DNA of 18,880 nt from Oscillospiraceae bacterium. GTDB lineage: Bacteria; Bacillota; Clostridia; Oscillospirales; Ruminococcaceae. This document shows positions 6,182 to 13,985 of the stretch, piece after piece. Location: assembly GCA_017394475.1 (NCBI GenBank), contig JAFPYQ010000309.1, positions 1 through 18,880 on the forward strand. Direction: 5' to 3'. The notes under the pieces are model-generated. The model was not told the origin of the DNA. It made no database searches and saw nothing but the letters and a program-made list of their open reading frames with translations. The translations under genes were made by a program, and so were the position numbers. The number at the start of each line of letters is the position of its first letter. Position 1 is the stretch's first letter.

Positions 6182-8200
6182 ATGCATAGAATAGGCGTAT
6201 TTGTATGCCACTGTGGTACCAACATCGCAGCTACTGTCGATGTAAAGGCAGTTGCGGAAGCAGCTCTCAATGAGACAGGCGTTGTTTTCTCCGCAGATTA
6301 TCAGTATATGTGTTCTGAAGCAGGACAGACCCTCGTTCAGGATACCATAAAGGAGCACAAGCTCACAGGCGTTGTAGTCTGCTCCTGTTCACCCAGAATG
6401 CATGAGGCAACATTCCGTAAGGCTGCTGCCAAGGCTGGTCTCAACTCCTACATGGTGGAGATCGCCAACATAAGAGAGCAGTGCTCCTGGATCCATAAGG
6501 ACATGATGTCCGGTACCGAGAAGGCTGTTATACTCATGCGTGCGGCTGTGGCAAAGGTAAAGCTCAATGCTCCTCTCACACCCGGTCAGACACCTGTTAC
6601 AAAGCGCGCGCTGGTAATCGGCGGCGGTATCGCAGGCATCCAGACCGCTCTTGACATCGCCGAGGCAGGCTTTGATGTTGATATAGTTGAAAAGCAGCCC
6701 ACTATCGGCGGTAAGATGACCCAGATAGACAAGACCTTCCCCACACTCGACTGTGCATCCTGCATACTCACACCTAAAATGGTGGACTGCGCACAGAACG
6801 AGAAGATACACATCTACTCCTACAGTGAGGTGGAGAGCGTTACAGGCTTTGTGGGCAACTTCACGGTAAAGATAAAGCGCAAGGCTCGTTATATAGACGA
6901 GAAGAAGTGCACAGGCTGCGGCGAATGTATCGAAAAATGCCCCATGAAGAAAGTTCCCAACGAGTTCAACCTGGGACTTGACAACAGAAAGGCCATCTAC
7001 ATTCCCTTTGCACAGGCTGTGCCCAAGGTAGCTACCATCGATTCCAACTACTGCATCAAGCTCAAGACCGGCAAGTGCGGTCTTTGCTCCACAGTCTGCG
7101 GCGCAGGTGCTATCGACTACACTCAGCAGGATACGATCATCGAAGAAAAATACGGTGCTATCGTGGCTGCAACGGGCTACAACCCCATCAATATCGAGAA
7201 ATTCGATGAATTCGCATATTCTCAGAGCCCCGATGTTATCACATCCCTTGAACTTGAAAGACTGATGAATGCGGCAGGTCCTTCCAACGGAACACTTGTC
7301 CGTCCTTCCTACCTTTCAAATCAGCATGATCCCGAGGCTCATCCCCATACCATCGTATTCGTTCAGTGCGTAGGCTCACGTTCTACGGAGTGCAGGAAGG
7401 GCAGCAAGGAATACTGCTCCAAGATCTGCTGCATGTACACTGCAAAGCATGCGATGCTCATAAGGGAGAAATATCCCGATACCGATGTATATGTATTCTA
7501 TATAGATGTCCGTACTCCCGGTAAGCTCTTCGATGAGTTCTACCGCAGAGCTGTTGAACAGTATGGCGTACACTACATCAAGGGCATGGTCGGTAAGGTG
7601 GCTCCCAAGGCCGACGGCAAGCTGAATGTCCAGGCATCCGACCTTATCTCCAACGAGCAGCTCCACATAGATGCGGATCTCGTGGTGCTCGCTACTGCCA
7701 TAGAGCCCGATAAGTCAGCAAGATCCATCGGTACTATGCTCACTGCATCGATGGATACCAATGACTTCTTCACCGAGGCTCATCCCAAGCTCAGACCCGT
7801 TGAGAGCCCCACAGCAGGCGTGTTCCTTTCGGGTGTGGCACAGGGTCCCAAGGATATCCCCGAGACAGTTACCCAGGCGAGTGCTGCTGCCGCAAAGGTG
7901 ATAGGCATACTCGTGAAGGATCAGCTCACAGGCAACCCCTGCGTTGCCCATTCCGACGAGCTCATGTGCAACGGCTGTTCTGCCTGCGAAAAGGTCTGCC
8001 CCTACGGTGCTATCACATATTCCGACAAGGAATTCAGGCAGCCTGACAGGACAGTTGCTATCCGCAGAGTCGCAAGCGTCAACCCCGCAGTTTGCCAGGG
8101 ATGCGGTGCTTGTACTGTTGCCTGCCCGTCCGGAGCTATGGATCTCAAGGGCTTCTCAAATCAGCAAATTATGGCGGAGGTTGATGCAATATGCAGGTAA
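6182..8200 (+). CDS. hdrA: HdrA-like flavin-containing electron-bifurcating subunit
   Basis: This 672-residue protein has the usual HdrA length and plan. The N-terminal part has Cys9 and Cys11 (VCHCGTN), Cys44, Cys67 and Cys69. A FAD-binding Rossmann motif GGGIAG lies at 147-152, followed by the HdrA-specific LDCASC segment near 190. A ferredoxin-type insertion has CTGCGECIEKCP at 243-254 and further cysteines near 290-310. Two C-terminal [4Fe-4S] motifs are CNGCSACEKVCP (596-607) and CQGCGACTVACP (638-649). In characterised complexes, HdrA FAD splits electron pairs between a high-potential branch (HdrC-HdrB) and a low-potential branch to ferredoxin. The last 10 bases overlap flxD, which implies coupled translation and close partnership with that electron-input subunit. 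Bifurcation activity itself is inferred from the family. Confidence 0.92.
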   Translation: MHRIGVFVCHCGTNIAATVDVKAVAEAALNETGVVFSADYQYMCSEAGQTLVQDTIKEHKLTGVVVCSCSPRMHEATFRKAAAKAGLNSYMVEIANIREQCSWIHKDMMSGTEKAVILMRAAVAKVKLNAPLTPGQTPVTKRALVIGGGIAGIQTALDIAEAGFDVDIVEKQPTIGGKMTQIDKTFPTLDCASCILTPKMVDCAQNEKIHIYSYSEVESVTGFVGNFTVKIKRKARYIDEKKCTGCGECIEKCPMKKVPNEFNLGLDNRKAIYIPFAQAVPKVATIDSNYCIKLKTGKCGLCSTVCGAGAIDYTQQDTIIEEKYGAIVAATGYNPINIEKFDEFAYSQSPDVITSLELERLMNAAGPSNGTLVRPSYLSNQHDPEAHPHTIVFVQCVGSRSTECRKGSKEYCSKICCMYTAKHAMLIREKYPDTDVYVFYIDVRTPGKLFDEFYRRAVEQYGVHYIKGMVGKVAPKADGKLNVQASDLISNEQLHIDADLVVLATAIEPDKSARSIGTMLTASMDTNDFFTEAHPKLRPVESPTAGVFLSGVAQGPKDIPETVTQASAAAAKVIGILVKDQLTGNPCVAHSDELMCNGCSACEKVCPYGAITYSDKEFRQPDRTVAIRRVASVNPAVCQGCGACTVACPSGAMDLKGFSNQQIMAEVDAICR

Positions 8201-8628
8201 ACGGAGAATTCAGACCCCTGATAGTTGCATTTTGCTGCAACTGGTGTTCCTATGCCGGCGCAGACCTTGCCGGTACCAACAGACTTAATTATCCTGCCGA
8301 TGTAAAGATAATCCGTGTTCCCTGCTCATGCAGAGTAAACCCCATGTTCGTTCTCAGAGCATTTCAGAGGGGCGCTGACGGAGTTATCCTCTGCGGCTGC
8401 CATCCCGGTGACTGCCACTATACATCAGGCAACTACTTCACAAGGCGCAGAATGACACTCCTTTTCTCCATGCTCGATTATTTCGGCATAGAAAAAGAGC
8501 GTACCCGTGTTGAATGGGTATCTGCAGCCGAGGGTGCGAAATTCGCAAAAACAATGAATGAATTTGTCGAGGCTGTTACAAAGCTCGGTGAGAACAAGAG
8601 ATTGGAGGATCTGAGATGCAAGAAGTAA
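8191..8628 (+). CDS. flxD: FlxD / MvhD-like [2Fe-2S] electron-transfer subunit
   Basis: The 145-residue protein matches the MvhD/FlxD family, with the signature CCNWCSYAGAD at residues 15-25. Further conserved cysteines are Cys45 and Cys47 (PCSCRV) and Cys68, Cys70 and Cys75 (CGCHPGDC). In methanogens MvhD carries a [2Fe-2S] cluster and hands electrons from the hydrogenase to HdrA. In bacteria with FlxABCD it does so from the NADH-oxidising Flx subunits. The start lies inside hdrA, with GGAGG 10 bases upstream. The end overlaps flxC by 13 bases, so hdrA, flxD and flxC form a translationally coupled string. No hydrogenase subunits (MvhA or MvhG) are encoded nearby, which supports NADH rather than hydrogen as donor. 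Confidence 0.9.
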   Translation: MQVNGEFRPLIVAFCCNWCSYAGADLAGTNRLNYPADVKIIRVPCSCRVNPMFVLRAFQRGADGVILCGCHPGDCHYTSGNYFTRRRMTLLFSMLDYFGIEKERTRVEWVSAAEGAKFAKTMNEFVEAVTKLGENKRLEDLRCKK

Positions 8629-9590
8629 TAGATACCGCTAAAAGGCTCTTGTCGGACGGCACCGTTAATCGCGTAGCAGGCTGGAAAGCAGGCGAATTCC
8701 CCTACGATGTCACTCCCGCTGTGTTCACCACTGTCGAGGAGATAGACAACGGCTTTATATACAACGATTTCTGCGCGCCTAATCTTTCTAAGTACCTTAT
8801 CAAGGAATCACACAAGGAAGGCAAGATCCTGGTGTTCCTCAAGCCCTGCGATACATACAGCTTCAATCAGCTGCTCAAGGAGCACAGGATACTCCGCGAG
8901 AACGTGTACATCGTAGGCGTGCCCTGCACAGGCAAGGTGGATATAGGCACAGTCCGCGCTATGGGCATCAAGGGCATCACCGATATGGAAAGTGACGGCG
9001 AGAACGTTACCATACACACCCTTTACGGTGACAAGGTAGTTCCCAAGACCGAGACCCTCGGTGATAAGTGCAGGACCTGCAAGTCCAAGAAGCATGTCAT
9101 CTATGATGAGCTCATAGGCGAGGACGGCGAGGTGAACAACGACGGAGCACGCTTTGAGCTGGTAGAAAAGCTCGAGAAGATGACTCCCGATGAGCGATTT
9201 GAATTCTGGAGAGGCGAGCTCTCCAAGTGCATCCGCTGCAATGCCTGCCGCAATGTATGTCCCGCATGTTCCTGCGAGAACTGCGTATTTGACAACCCGG
9301 GTTCCGGCATCCAGCAGAGAGCAGCAACTGACAGCTTTGAGGAGAACATGTTCCACCTCATCCGCTCATTCCATGTTGCAGGCCGCTGCACAGACTGCGG
9401 AGAATGCACAAGAGTATGTCCTCAGAACATACCTCTCCACCTTATCAACCGTAAATATATCAAGGATATAAACGTATTCTACGGCGAGTACCAGGCAGGT
9501 GAGGACGTAATGTCCAGAGCACCCCTCAATGCCTATACATTCACCGACTGTGAGCCGGGTATCGTTTATGAAAGAGGAGGTAATGAATGA
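8616..9590 (+). CDS. flxC: FlxC-like iron-sulfur subunit (F420 hydrogenase beta/ferredoxin type)
   Basis: This 324-residue protein carries an N-terminal region like the beta subunit of F420-reducing hydrogenases. It has a CRTC pair (Cys152, Cys155) and then two [4Fe-4S] motifs, Cys205-208-211-215 and Cys258-261-264-268. Between these lies an extra cysteine run (CPACSCENC). This matches the iron-sulfur subunit FlxC of the flavin oxidoreductase module that accompanies HdrABC in Desulfovibrio and other anaerobes, where it relays electrons between the NADH-oxidising FlxA and FlxD/HdrA. The start follows GGAGG inside the end of flxD, and the stop overlaps the flxB start by four bases (ATGA). The exact partner of each cluster is not known from sequence, and C-letter naming follows position and domain content. 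Confidence 0.83.
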   Translation: MQEVIDTAKRLLSDGTVNRVAGWKAGEFPYDVTPAVFTTVEEIDNGFIYNDFCAPNLSKYLIKESHKEGKILVFLKPCDTYSFNQLLKEHRILRENVYIVGVPCTGKVDIGTVRAMGIKGITDMESDGENVTIHTLYGDKVVPKTETLGDKCRTCKSKKHVIYDELIGEDGEVNNDGARFELVEKLEKMTPDERFEFWRGELSKCIRCNACRNVCPACSCENCVFDNPGSGIQQRAATDSFEENMFHLIRSFHVAGRCTDCGECTRVCPQNIPLHLINRKYIKDINVFYGEYQAGEDVMSRAPLNAYTFTDCEPGIVYERGGNE

Positions 9591-10609
9591 TGTTCAGACT
9601 TCCCATAAACGAGCTTGACGGATTTTTTGCAAAGATCGCCGCAGGGCGCAGACTCTATCTGCCCGTGGATCAGAATGACGGCACATCCGCATTTGCAGAG
9701 TGGAGCGAGGGGACAAAGATGTCTGAAAACCTCAACACACTCCGCAGCGCAAAGTCATTCTTCTTCCCCCAGGTCACAAATCTCTGTGACTTCAATGTGA
9801 AGGACAAGGAGATAGAGGTAATAGACAACCGTGCTGACAGTGAGGATTTCGCTGTTTTCGGTGTCCGCGGCTGTGATGCAAGGGCATTCACCATACTTGA
9901 CAAGGTATTCCTTGTTGACCCTATCGACAGCTACTATGCCACAAGGCGTGAGCATGGCGTCATCATCACCCTTGCCTGCACTATGCCCGAAGAGCACTGC
10001 TTCTGCAATGTTTTCGGCATTGATGCCACATCACCCGAGGGAGATGTGACCACCTGGAAAACAGACAGCTACCTGTACCTGAATGCAAACACCGAAAAGG
10101 GCGAGGCATTCATCGCAGGCATAAAGGATATTCTCGAAGAATGCGCAGCTGATGAGGTAGAGGCACAGCGCGCAAAGACCAAGGAGATCATGGCAAAGCT
10201 TCCCTTTGCAAATGTTTCCACGGAATATTTCGAGAAGAACACACTGCTTGACATATTCAATTCCGAAAAGTGGGAAAAGCTTTCCGAGGCGTGCATCGCC
10301 TGCGGTACCTGCACCTTTGTGTGCCCCACCTGCCAGTGCTACGATATCAAGGACTTTGACACAGGTCACGGCGTAAAGCGTTACCGTACATGGGACTCCT
10401 GCATGTATGCCGATTTCACGAAAATGGCGGCTGCAAACTCCAGAAATTCCCAGATGCAGCGTTTCAGGCAGAGATTCATGCACAAGCTGGTATACTTCCC
10501 CGACAATAACAACGGTGAATTCGGCTGTGTAGGATGCGGACGCTGTCTCACAAGATGTCCCATTTCCATGAATATCGTAAAAGTCATAAAGACCTTCGGG
10601 GAGGAATAG
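9587..10609 (+). CDS. flxB: FlxB-like iron-sulfur subunit (sulfite reductase subunit A-like)
   Basis: The 340-residue protein resembles anaerobic sulfite reductase subunit A and FlxB. A long N-terminal part contains the segment VFGVRGCDARAF near residue 90. A C-terminal ferredoxin domain follows, with CIACGTCTFVCP at 236-247, more cysteines in TCQC (249, 251), and CVGCGRCLTRCP at 314-325. In the Flx module it links the flavin subunit FlxA to the remaining iron-sulfur chain. No siroheme sulfite reductase subunit (AsrC) is encoded here, so a role in sulfite reduction is not supported. Either of two adjacent ATGs (9587, 9590) could be used. The first gives the four-base overlap with flxC typical of coupled translation. 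Confidence 0.85.
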   Translation: MMFRLPINELDGFFAKIAAGRRLYLPVDQNDGTSAFAEWSEGTKMSENLNTLRSAKSFFFPQVTNLCDFNVKDKEIEVIDNRADSEDFAVFGVRGCDARAFTILDKVFLVDPIDSYYATRREHGVIITLACTMPEEHCFCNVFGIDATSPEGDVTTWKTDSYLYLNANTEKGEAFIAGIKDILEECAADEVEAQRAKTKEIMAKLPFANVSTEYFEKNTLLDIFNSEKWEKLSEACIACGTCTFVCPTCQCYDIKDFDTGHGVKRYRTWDSCMYADFTKMAAANSRNSQMQRFRQRFMHKLVYFPDNNNGEFGCVGCGRCLTRCPISMNIVKVIKTFGEE

Positions 10610-10612
10610 TCA

Positions 10613-11440
10613 ATGCATAACGAAACGCTTATACCAAAGATAGGTGTCGTTACCGATATAAGGCAGGACACTCCCGATGTCAAGACTTTCAGAGTTGTCG
10701 GGACGGACGGCAAGAAGCTGTTCGAGCACATTCCCGGGCAGTGCGCGATGGTATCTATGCCCGGCGTGGGCGAGGGTATGTTCTCCATAACCTCATCCCC
10801 CACAAACACCGAATTTATGGAGTTTTCCATTAAGAAATGCGGAACTCTCACATCATGGCTCCACTCTATGGATGTAGGCCAGCAGATAACAGTAAGAGGC
10901 CCCTACGGCAACGGTTTCCCCGTGGAGACCACCTTCAAAGGCAAGGATCTGCTGTTCATCGCCGGCGGTATAGGTCTTGCACCTCTCCGCTCGGTAATAA
11001 ACTATGTCCGCGACAAGCGCGAGAATTACGGTTCTGTACAGATAATCTACGGTTCCCGTTCAAAGGATGATCTTGTGGATTATCAGGAGATCCTCGACGA
11101 ATGGATGAGCTGCCCTAATACCGAGGTCAACCTCACCATCGACCGCGAGCAGGAGGGCTGGGACGGCCATGTAGGCTTCATCCCCAACTATGTCAAGGAG
11201 CTCGAGCCCGATACCTCCAAGACTGTCGTTATGTGCGGACCTCCCATCATGATCAAGTTCACACTTGCAGGTCTCAAAGAACTGGGATTTGTGGATACCA
11301 ACGTATTCACCACTATGGAACTGCGCATGAAGTGCGCTATCGGCAAATGCGGCCGCTGCAATATCGGCAACAAGTATGTCTGCAAGGACGGACCGGTATT
11401 CAGCTTTGACCAGCTCAGCGAGCTGCCGAATGAGTACTGA
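10613..11440 (+). CDS. flxA: FlxA-like FAD/NAD(P)H oxidoreductase subunit
   Basis: This 275-residue protein is a ferredoxin-NAD(P) reductase-fold enzyme of the AsrB/PyrK group. The FAD region comes first, with a GPYGNGFP segment near residue 100. It is followed by the nucleotide-binding loop FIAGGIGLAP around 115-124 and a C-terminal [2Fe-2S] motif: Cys241, Cys246, Cys249 and Cys257, ending YVCKDGPVF. In FlxABCD-HdrABC complexes this subunit oxidises NADH and feeds electrons through FlxB and FlxC to FlxD and HdrA. NADH rather than NADPH is assumed from the family and not proven by a visible residue. The start is three bases after flxB with a GGGGAGG site overlapping its end. The next gene, frdB-like, begins 27 bases later. 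Confidence 0.88.
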   Translation: MHNETLIPKIGVVTDIRQDTPDVKTFRVVGTDGKKLFEHIPGQCAMVSMPGVGEGMFSITSSPTNTEFMEFSIKKCGTLTSWLHSMDVGQQITVRGPYGNGFPVETTFKGKDLLFIAGGIGLAPLRSVINYVRDKRENYGSVQIIYGSRSKDDLVDYQEILDEWMSCPNTEVNLTIDREQEGWDGHVGFIPNYVKELEPDTSKTVVMCGPPIMIKFTLAGLKELGFVDTNVFTTMELRMKCAIGKCGRCNIGNKYVCKDGPVFSFDQLSELPNEY

Positions 11441-11467
11441 TACAGTTCTTCAAAAGGAGCAGATATA

Positions 11468-12154
11468 ATGGAAAACATGGTTAATATATTCCTGTTCGGC
11501 AAGCAGTACAGCGTACCTGCAAGCCTTACGATAATGAAAGCAATGGAATACGCAGGCTACAAGCTCGTAAGAGGCTGCGGCTGCCGCAACGGTTTCTGCG
11601 GTGCCTGCGCTACCATCTACAGGATAAAGGGAAAGCAGGAGCTTTTCACATGCCTTGCCTGCCAGACACAGGTACAGGACAATATGTACATAGCTACACT
11701 GCCTTTCTTCCCGCTCATCAAGCAGGTCTATGACATCAACACCATCCCTACCAACCAGCAGGTGATGATGCAGCTTTATCCCGAGATCTATGCCTGTGTG
11801 GGATGTAATGCCTGCACAAAGGCTTGTACTCAGAAGCTCAATGTAATGCAGTATATCGCTTATGCACAGAGAGGCGACTTTGCAAAGTGCGCAGAGGAAT
11901 CCTTCGACTGTGTAATGTGCGGCGTATGCTCATCAAGATGTCCTGCAGGCATCTCCCATCCTCAGGTGGGTATGCTGGCAAGGCGTATCAACGGTAAGTA
12001 TCTCCAGCCCAAGACCCAGCACCTTGAGGACAGGGTAAAGGAAATACACAACGGCGATTTCAAGGAATTCCTCGATGAGCTCATGGCTGAATCCCGCGAA
12101 GAGGGACAGGCTAAGATCATGGAACGCTACAACACAAGAGAGATCGAGCAGTAA
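11468..12154 (+). CDS. frdB: Soluble fumarate reductase iron-sulfur subunit (FrdB/SdhB-like)
   Basis: The 228-residue protein begins with a plant-type [2Fe-2S] domain: Cys39, Cys44 and Cys47 in CRNGFCGAC, plus Cys62. A helical domain follows with two complete cubane motifs, Cys110-113-116-120 and Cys148-151-154-158. This order matches SdhB/FrdB. However, in quinone-linked enzymes the last motif is degenerate and binds a [3Fe-4S] cluster facing the membrane quinone site, and here it looks like a normal [4Fe-4S] site. No FrdC or FrdD anchor is present in the window. I therefore infer a soluble subunit that takes electrons from the Hdr/Flx proteins and passes them to the FrdA-like flavoprotein 15 bases downstream. 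The start has an AAAGGAG site. The C-terminal ~50 residues are charged and probably helical. Confidence 0.87.
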   Translation: MENMVNIFLFGKQYSVPASLTIMKAMEYAGYKLVRGCGCRNGFCGACATIYRIKGKQELFTCLACQTQVQDNMYIATLPFFPLIKQVYDINTIPTNQQVMMQLYPEIYACVGCNACTKACTQKLNVMQYIAYAQRGDFAKCAEESFDCVMCGVCSSRCPAGISHPQVGMLARRINGKYLQPKTQHLEDRVKEIHNGDFKEFLDELMAESREEGQAKIMERYNTREIEQ

Positions 12155-12169
12155 GGGAGGAAAGTTAAG

Positions 12170-13783
12170 ATGTACGAAAGCTACACTACAGACCAGATGC
12201 GTGAGTCTCTGAAAAAAGTTGAGGCGAACCGTGCCGCAAATGCGGCTTATGAGCCTGAAAGAATGACTGCACAGCAGAAAGATGATGTGCTTATGACATA
12301 TCATCCCGACTATATAGTATCCGAATTTGAGGACCTTAAGATCGGCCCCAACAAGGGCGAGAAGGTACCCCACCAGCTTGCTGATCTTCTCCAGGCAAAC
12401 AGCAGGATAGACCCTGCAAAGATAGACCTTGAGAACCCCAAGTATGATGTGGATGTTCTCGTTATCGGCGGCGGCGGAGCAGGTTCTTCCGCAGCTATCG
12501 AGGCTCACGAGGGCGGCGCAGACGTAATGATCGTTACAAAGCTCCGTATAGGTGATGCCAACACCATGATGGCTGAGGGCGGCATCCAGGCTGCCGACAA
12601 GCCCAACGACAGCCCCTGCCAGCACTATATAGATGCTTACGGCGGCGGCCACTTCAAGGGCAAGCCCGAGCTGGTGGCAAAGCTCGTTACAGAGGCTCCC
12701 GATGCTATCAAGTGGCTCAATGAGCTGGGCGTAGAGTTCGATAAGATGCCCGACGGCACTATGGTGACCACTCACGGCGGCGGAACATCCAGAAAGAGGA
12801 TGCATGCCTGCAAGGACTATTCCGGCGCAGAGATAATGAAGACTCTCCGTGACGAAGTGCTCAACCGTCAGATCCCCGTTGTTGACTTCACAGCAGCTGT
12901 TGAGATCATCAAGGACGACAAGGGCGCTGCAGCAGGTGCAGTCCTCATGAATATGGAAACAGGCGAGCTCATGGTAGCAAAGGCTAAGTGTGTCGTTATC
13001 GCAACAGGCGGTGCAGGCAGACTCCATTATCAGGGCTTCCCCACATCCAACCACTACGGTGCTACCGCAGACGGACTTATCCTTGCTTACAGAGCAGGCG
13101 CTAAGCTCCTCTATGCAGATTCCCTCCAGTACCATCCCACAGGTGCTGCATTCCCCGAGCAGATATTCGGCGCACTCGTTACAGAGAAGGTACGTTCTCT
13201 CGGCGCTAAGCTCGTCAATGTTGACGGCGAAGTATTCATGCATCCCCTGGAGACCCGTGATATCTGTGCATCCTCTATCATCAGGGAGTGCAAGGCTCGC
13301 GGCAAGGGCATCAGCACAGGCGACGGCGAAGGCGTATGGCTCGATACTCCCATGATCGAACTCAAGAACGGTGAGGGTACTATTGAAAAGCGCATCCCCG
13401 CTATGCTCAGGATGTTCATGGAGTACGGCATAGATATCCGCAAGGAACCCATCCTTGTATACCCCACTCTCCACTATCAGAACGGCGGTATCGACATCAC
13501 TCCCGACGGAATGAGCGGTGTTGAGAACCTCTATGTTGCAGGTGAGGCAGTAGGCGGTATCCACGGCAGAAACAGACTCATGGGCAACTCTCTCCTCGAC
13601 GTTATCGTATTCGGCAGAAATGCAGGCCGCAGCGTTCGTGAGAAGTTCAAGACCGTTACAGTTGGCAAGCTCACTCTTGAGCATGTAAACGATTTTGCCA
13701 AGGAAATGAAGGCAGCAGGCATCGAGACCGATATAGTTTCTCCCAAGCTCCTTCCCGACTATGCAAGAAAGTTCAACGGCTGA
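12170..13783 (+). CDS. frdA: Soluble fumarate reductase flavoprotein subunit (FrdA-like)
   Basis: This 537-residue flavoprotein reduces fumarate to succinate. It has the FAD loop GGGGAG at 100-105 and the family active-site residues in order: His322 (HPTG), Arg342 (equivalent to the proton-donor Arg of E. coli FrdA), His435 (YPTLHY) and Arg469 (GRNRL). Two features depart from respiratory FrdA. Where the flavin-linking His sits in SHTVAAEGG-type motifs, it has Asn131 (NTMMAEGG), so FAD is probably non-covalent, as in L-aspartate oxidase. About 95 residues of unrecognised, charged sequence precede the FAD domain, and the usual C-terminal extension is cut to about 60 residues after the active-site Arg. 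L-aspartate oxidase is an alternative, but the adjacent FrdB-like subunit and fumarase favour fumarate reductase. The start follows GGGAGG, and a terminator follows the gene. Confidence 0.88.
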   Translation: MYESYTTDQMRESLKKVEANRAANAAYEPERMTAQQKDDVLMTYHPDYIVSEFEDLKIGPNKGEKVPHQLADLLQANSRIDPAKIDLENPKYDVDVLVIGGGGAGSSAAIEAHEGGADVMIVTKLRIGDANTMMAEGGIQAADKPNDSPCQHYIDAYGGGHFKGKPELVAKLVTEAPDAIKWLNELGVEFDKMPDGTMVTTHGGGTSRKRMHACKDYSGAEIMKTLRDEVLNRQIPVVDFTAAVEIIKDDKGAAAGAVLMNMETGELMVAKAKCVVIATGGAGRLHYQGFPTSNHYGATADGLILAYRAGAKLLYADSLQYHPTGAAFPEQIFGALVTEKVRSLGAKLVNVDGEVFMHPLETRDICASSIIRECKARGKGISTGDGEGVWLDTPMIELKNGEGTIEKRIPAMLRMFMEYGIDIRKEPILVYPTLHYQNGGIDITPDGMSGVENLYVAGEAVGGIHGRNRLMGNSLLDVIVFGRNAGRSVREKFKTVTVGKLTLEHVNDFAKEMKAAGIETDIVSPKLLPDYARKFNG

Positions 13784-13789
13784 TAAAGC

Positions 13790-13821
13790 TCTCCGCAGTG
13801 TTATGCACTGCGGAGATTTTC
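13790..13821 (+). terminator. Intrinsic terminator after frdA
   Basis: The arms 13790-13800 (TCTCCGCAGTG) and 13806-13816 (CACTGCGGAGA) pair perfectly around a 5-base loop and are followed by TTTTCT. It begins seven bases after the frdA stop and closes the eleven-gene operon. Confidence 0.88.
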
Positions 13822-13939
13822 TGTCTGCGGACGAAAACGTCAAGATATATTGTTCATATATTGCGGTCATTCAGGGATGTATTTGTGAAAAATAGACAAA
13901 GTTATTTGCCTGATTTACAGCTTTTTGCTGAAATTGTGC

Positions 13940-13968
13940 TTGATATTAGTTGGTGAAAGTGGTATAAT
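13940..13968 (+). promoter_or_regulatory. Sigma-A-type promoter for the cation efflux gene
   Basis: TTGATA (13940-13945) and a perfect TATAAT (13963-13968) are separated by 17 bases. The expected start is near 13975, giving a leader of about 145 bases before the transporter start. Between the frdA terminator and this promoter (13822-13939) I see only AT-rich sequence without a gene. Confidence 0.85.
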
Positions 13969-13985
13969 TATAGCAGTGTTGGAGT

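Noticed and set aside
9587..11440. Anaerobic sulfite reductase (AsrAB) genes
   Set aside because: FlxB and FlxA resemble AsrA and AsrB, but no siroheme subunit AsrC follows and the genes sit among hdr and flx genes, so an Flx role fits better.
12170..13783. L-aspartate oxidase (NadB)
   Set aside because: The Asn at the flavin site fits NadB, but a FrdB-like subunit is encoded just upstream, fumarase lies in the same operon, and no nadA or nadC is nearby.
11933..13870. Long open frame of 645 codons on the - strand opposite the frdA gene
   Set aside because: It is a shadow of frdA codon usage. It has no ribosome-binding site or family motif, and its Cys/His-rich, Leu/Ala/Val composition is typical of antisense frames. 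The + strand frame has full active-site motifs.
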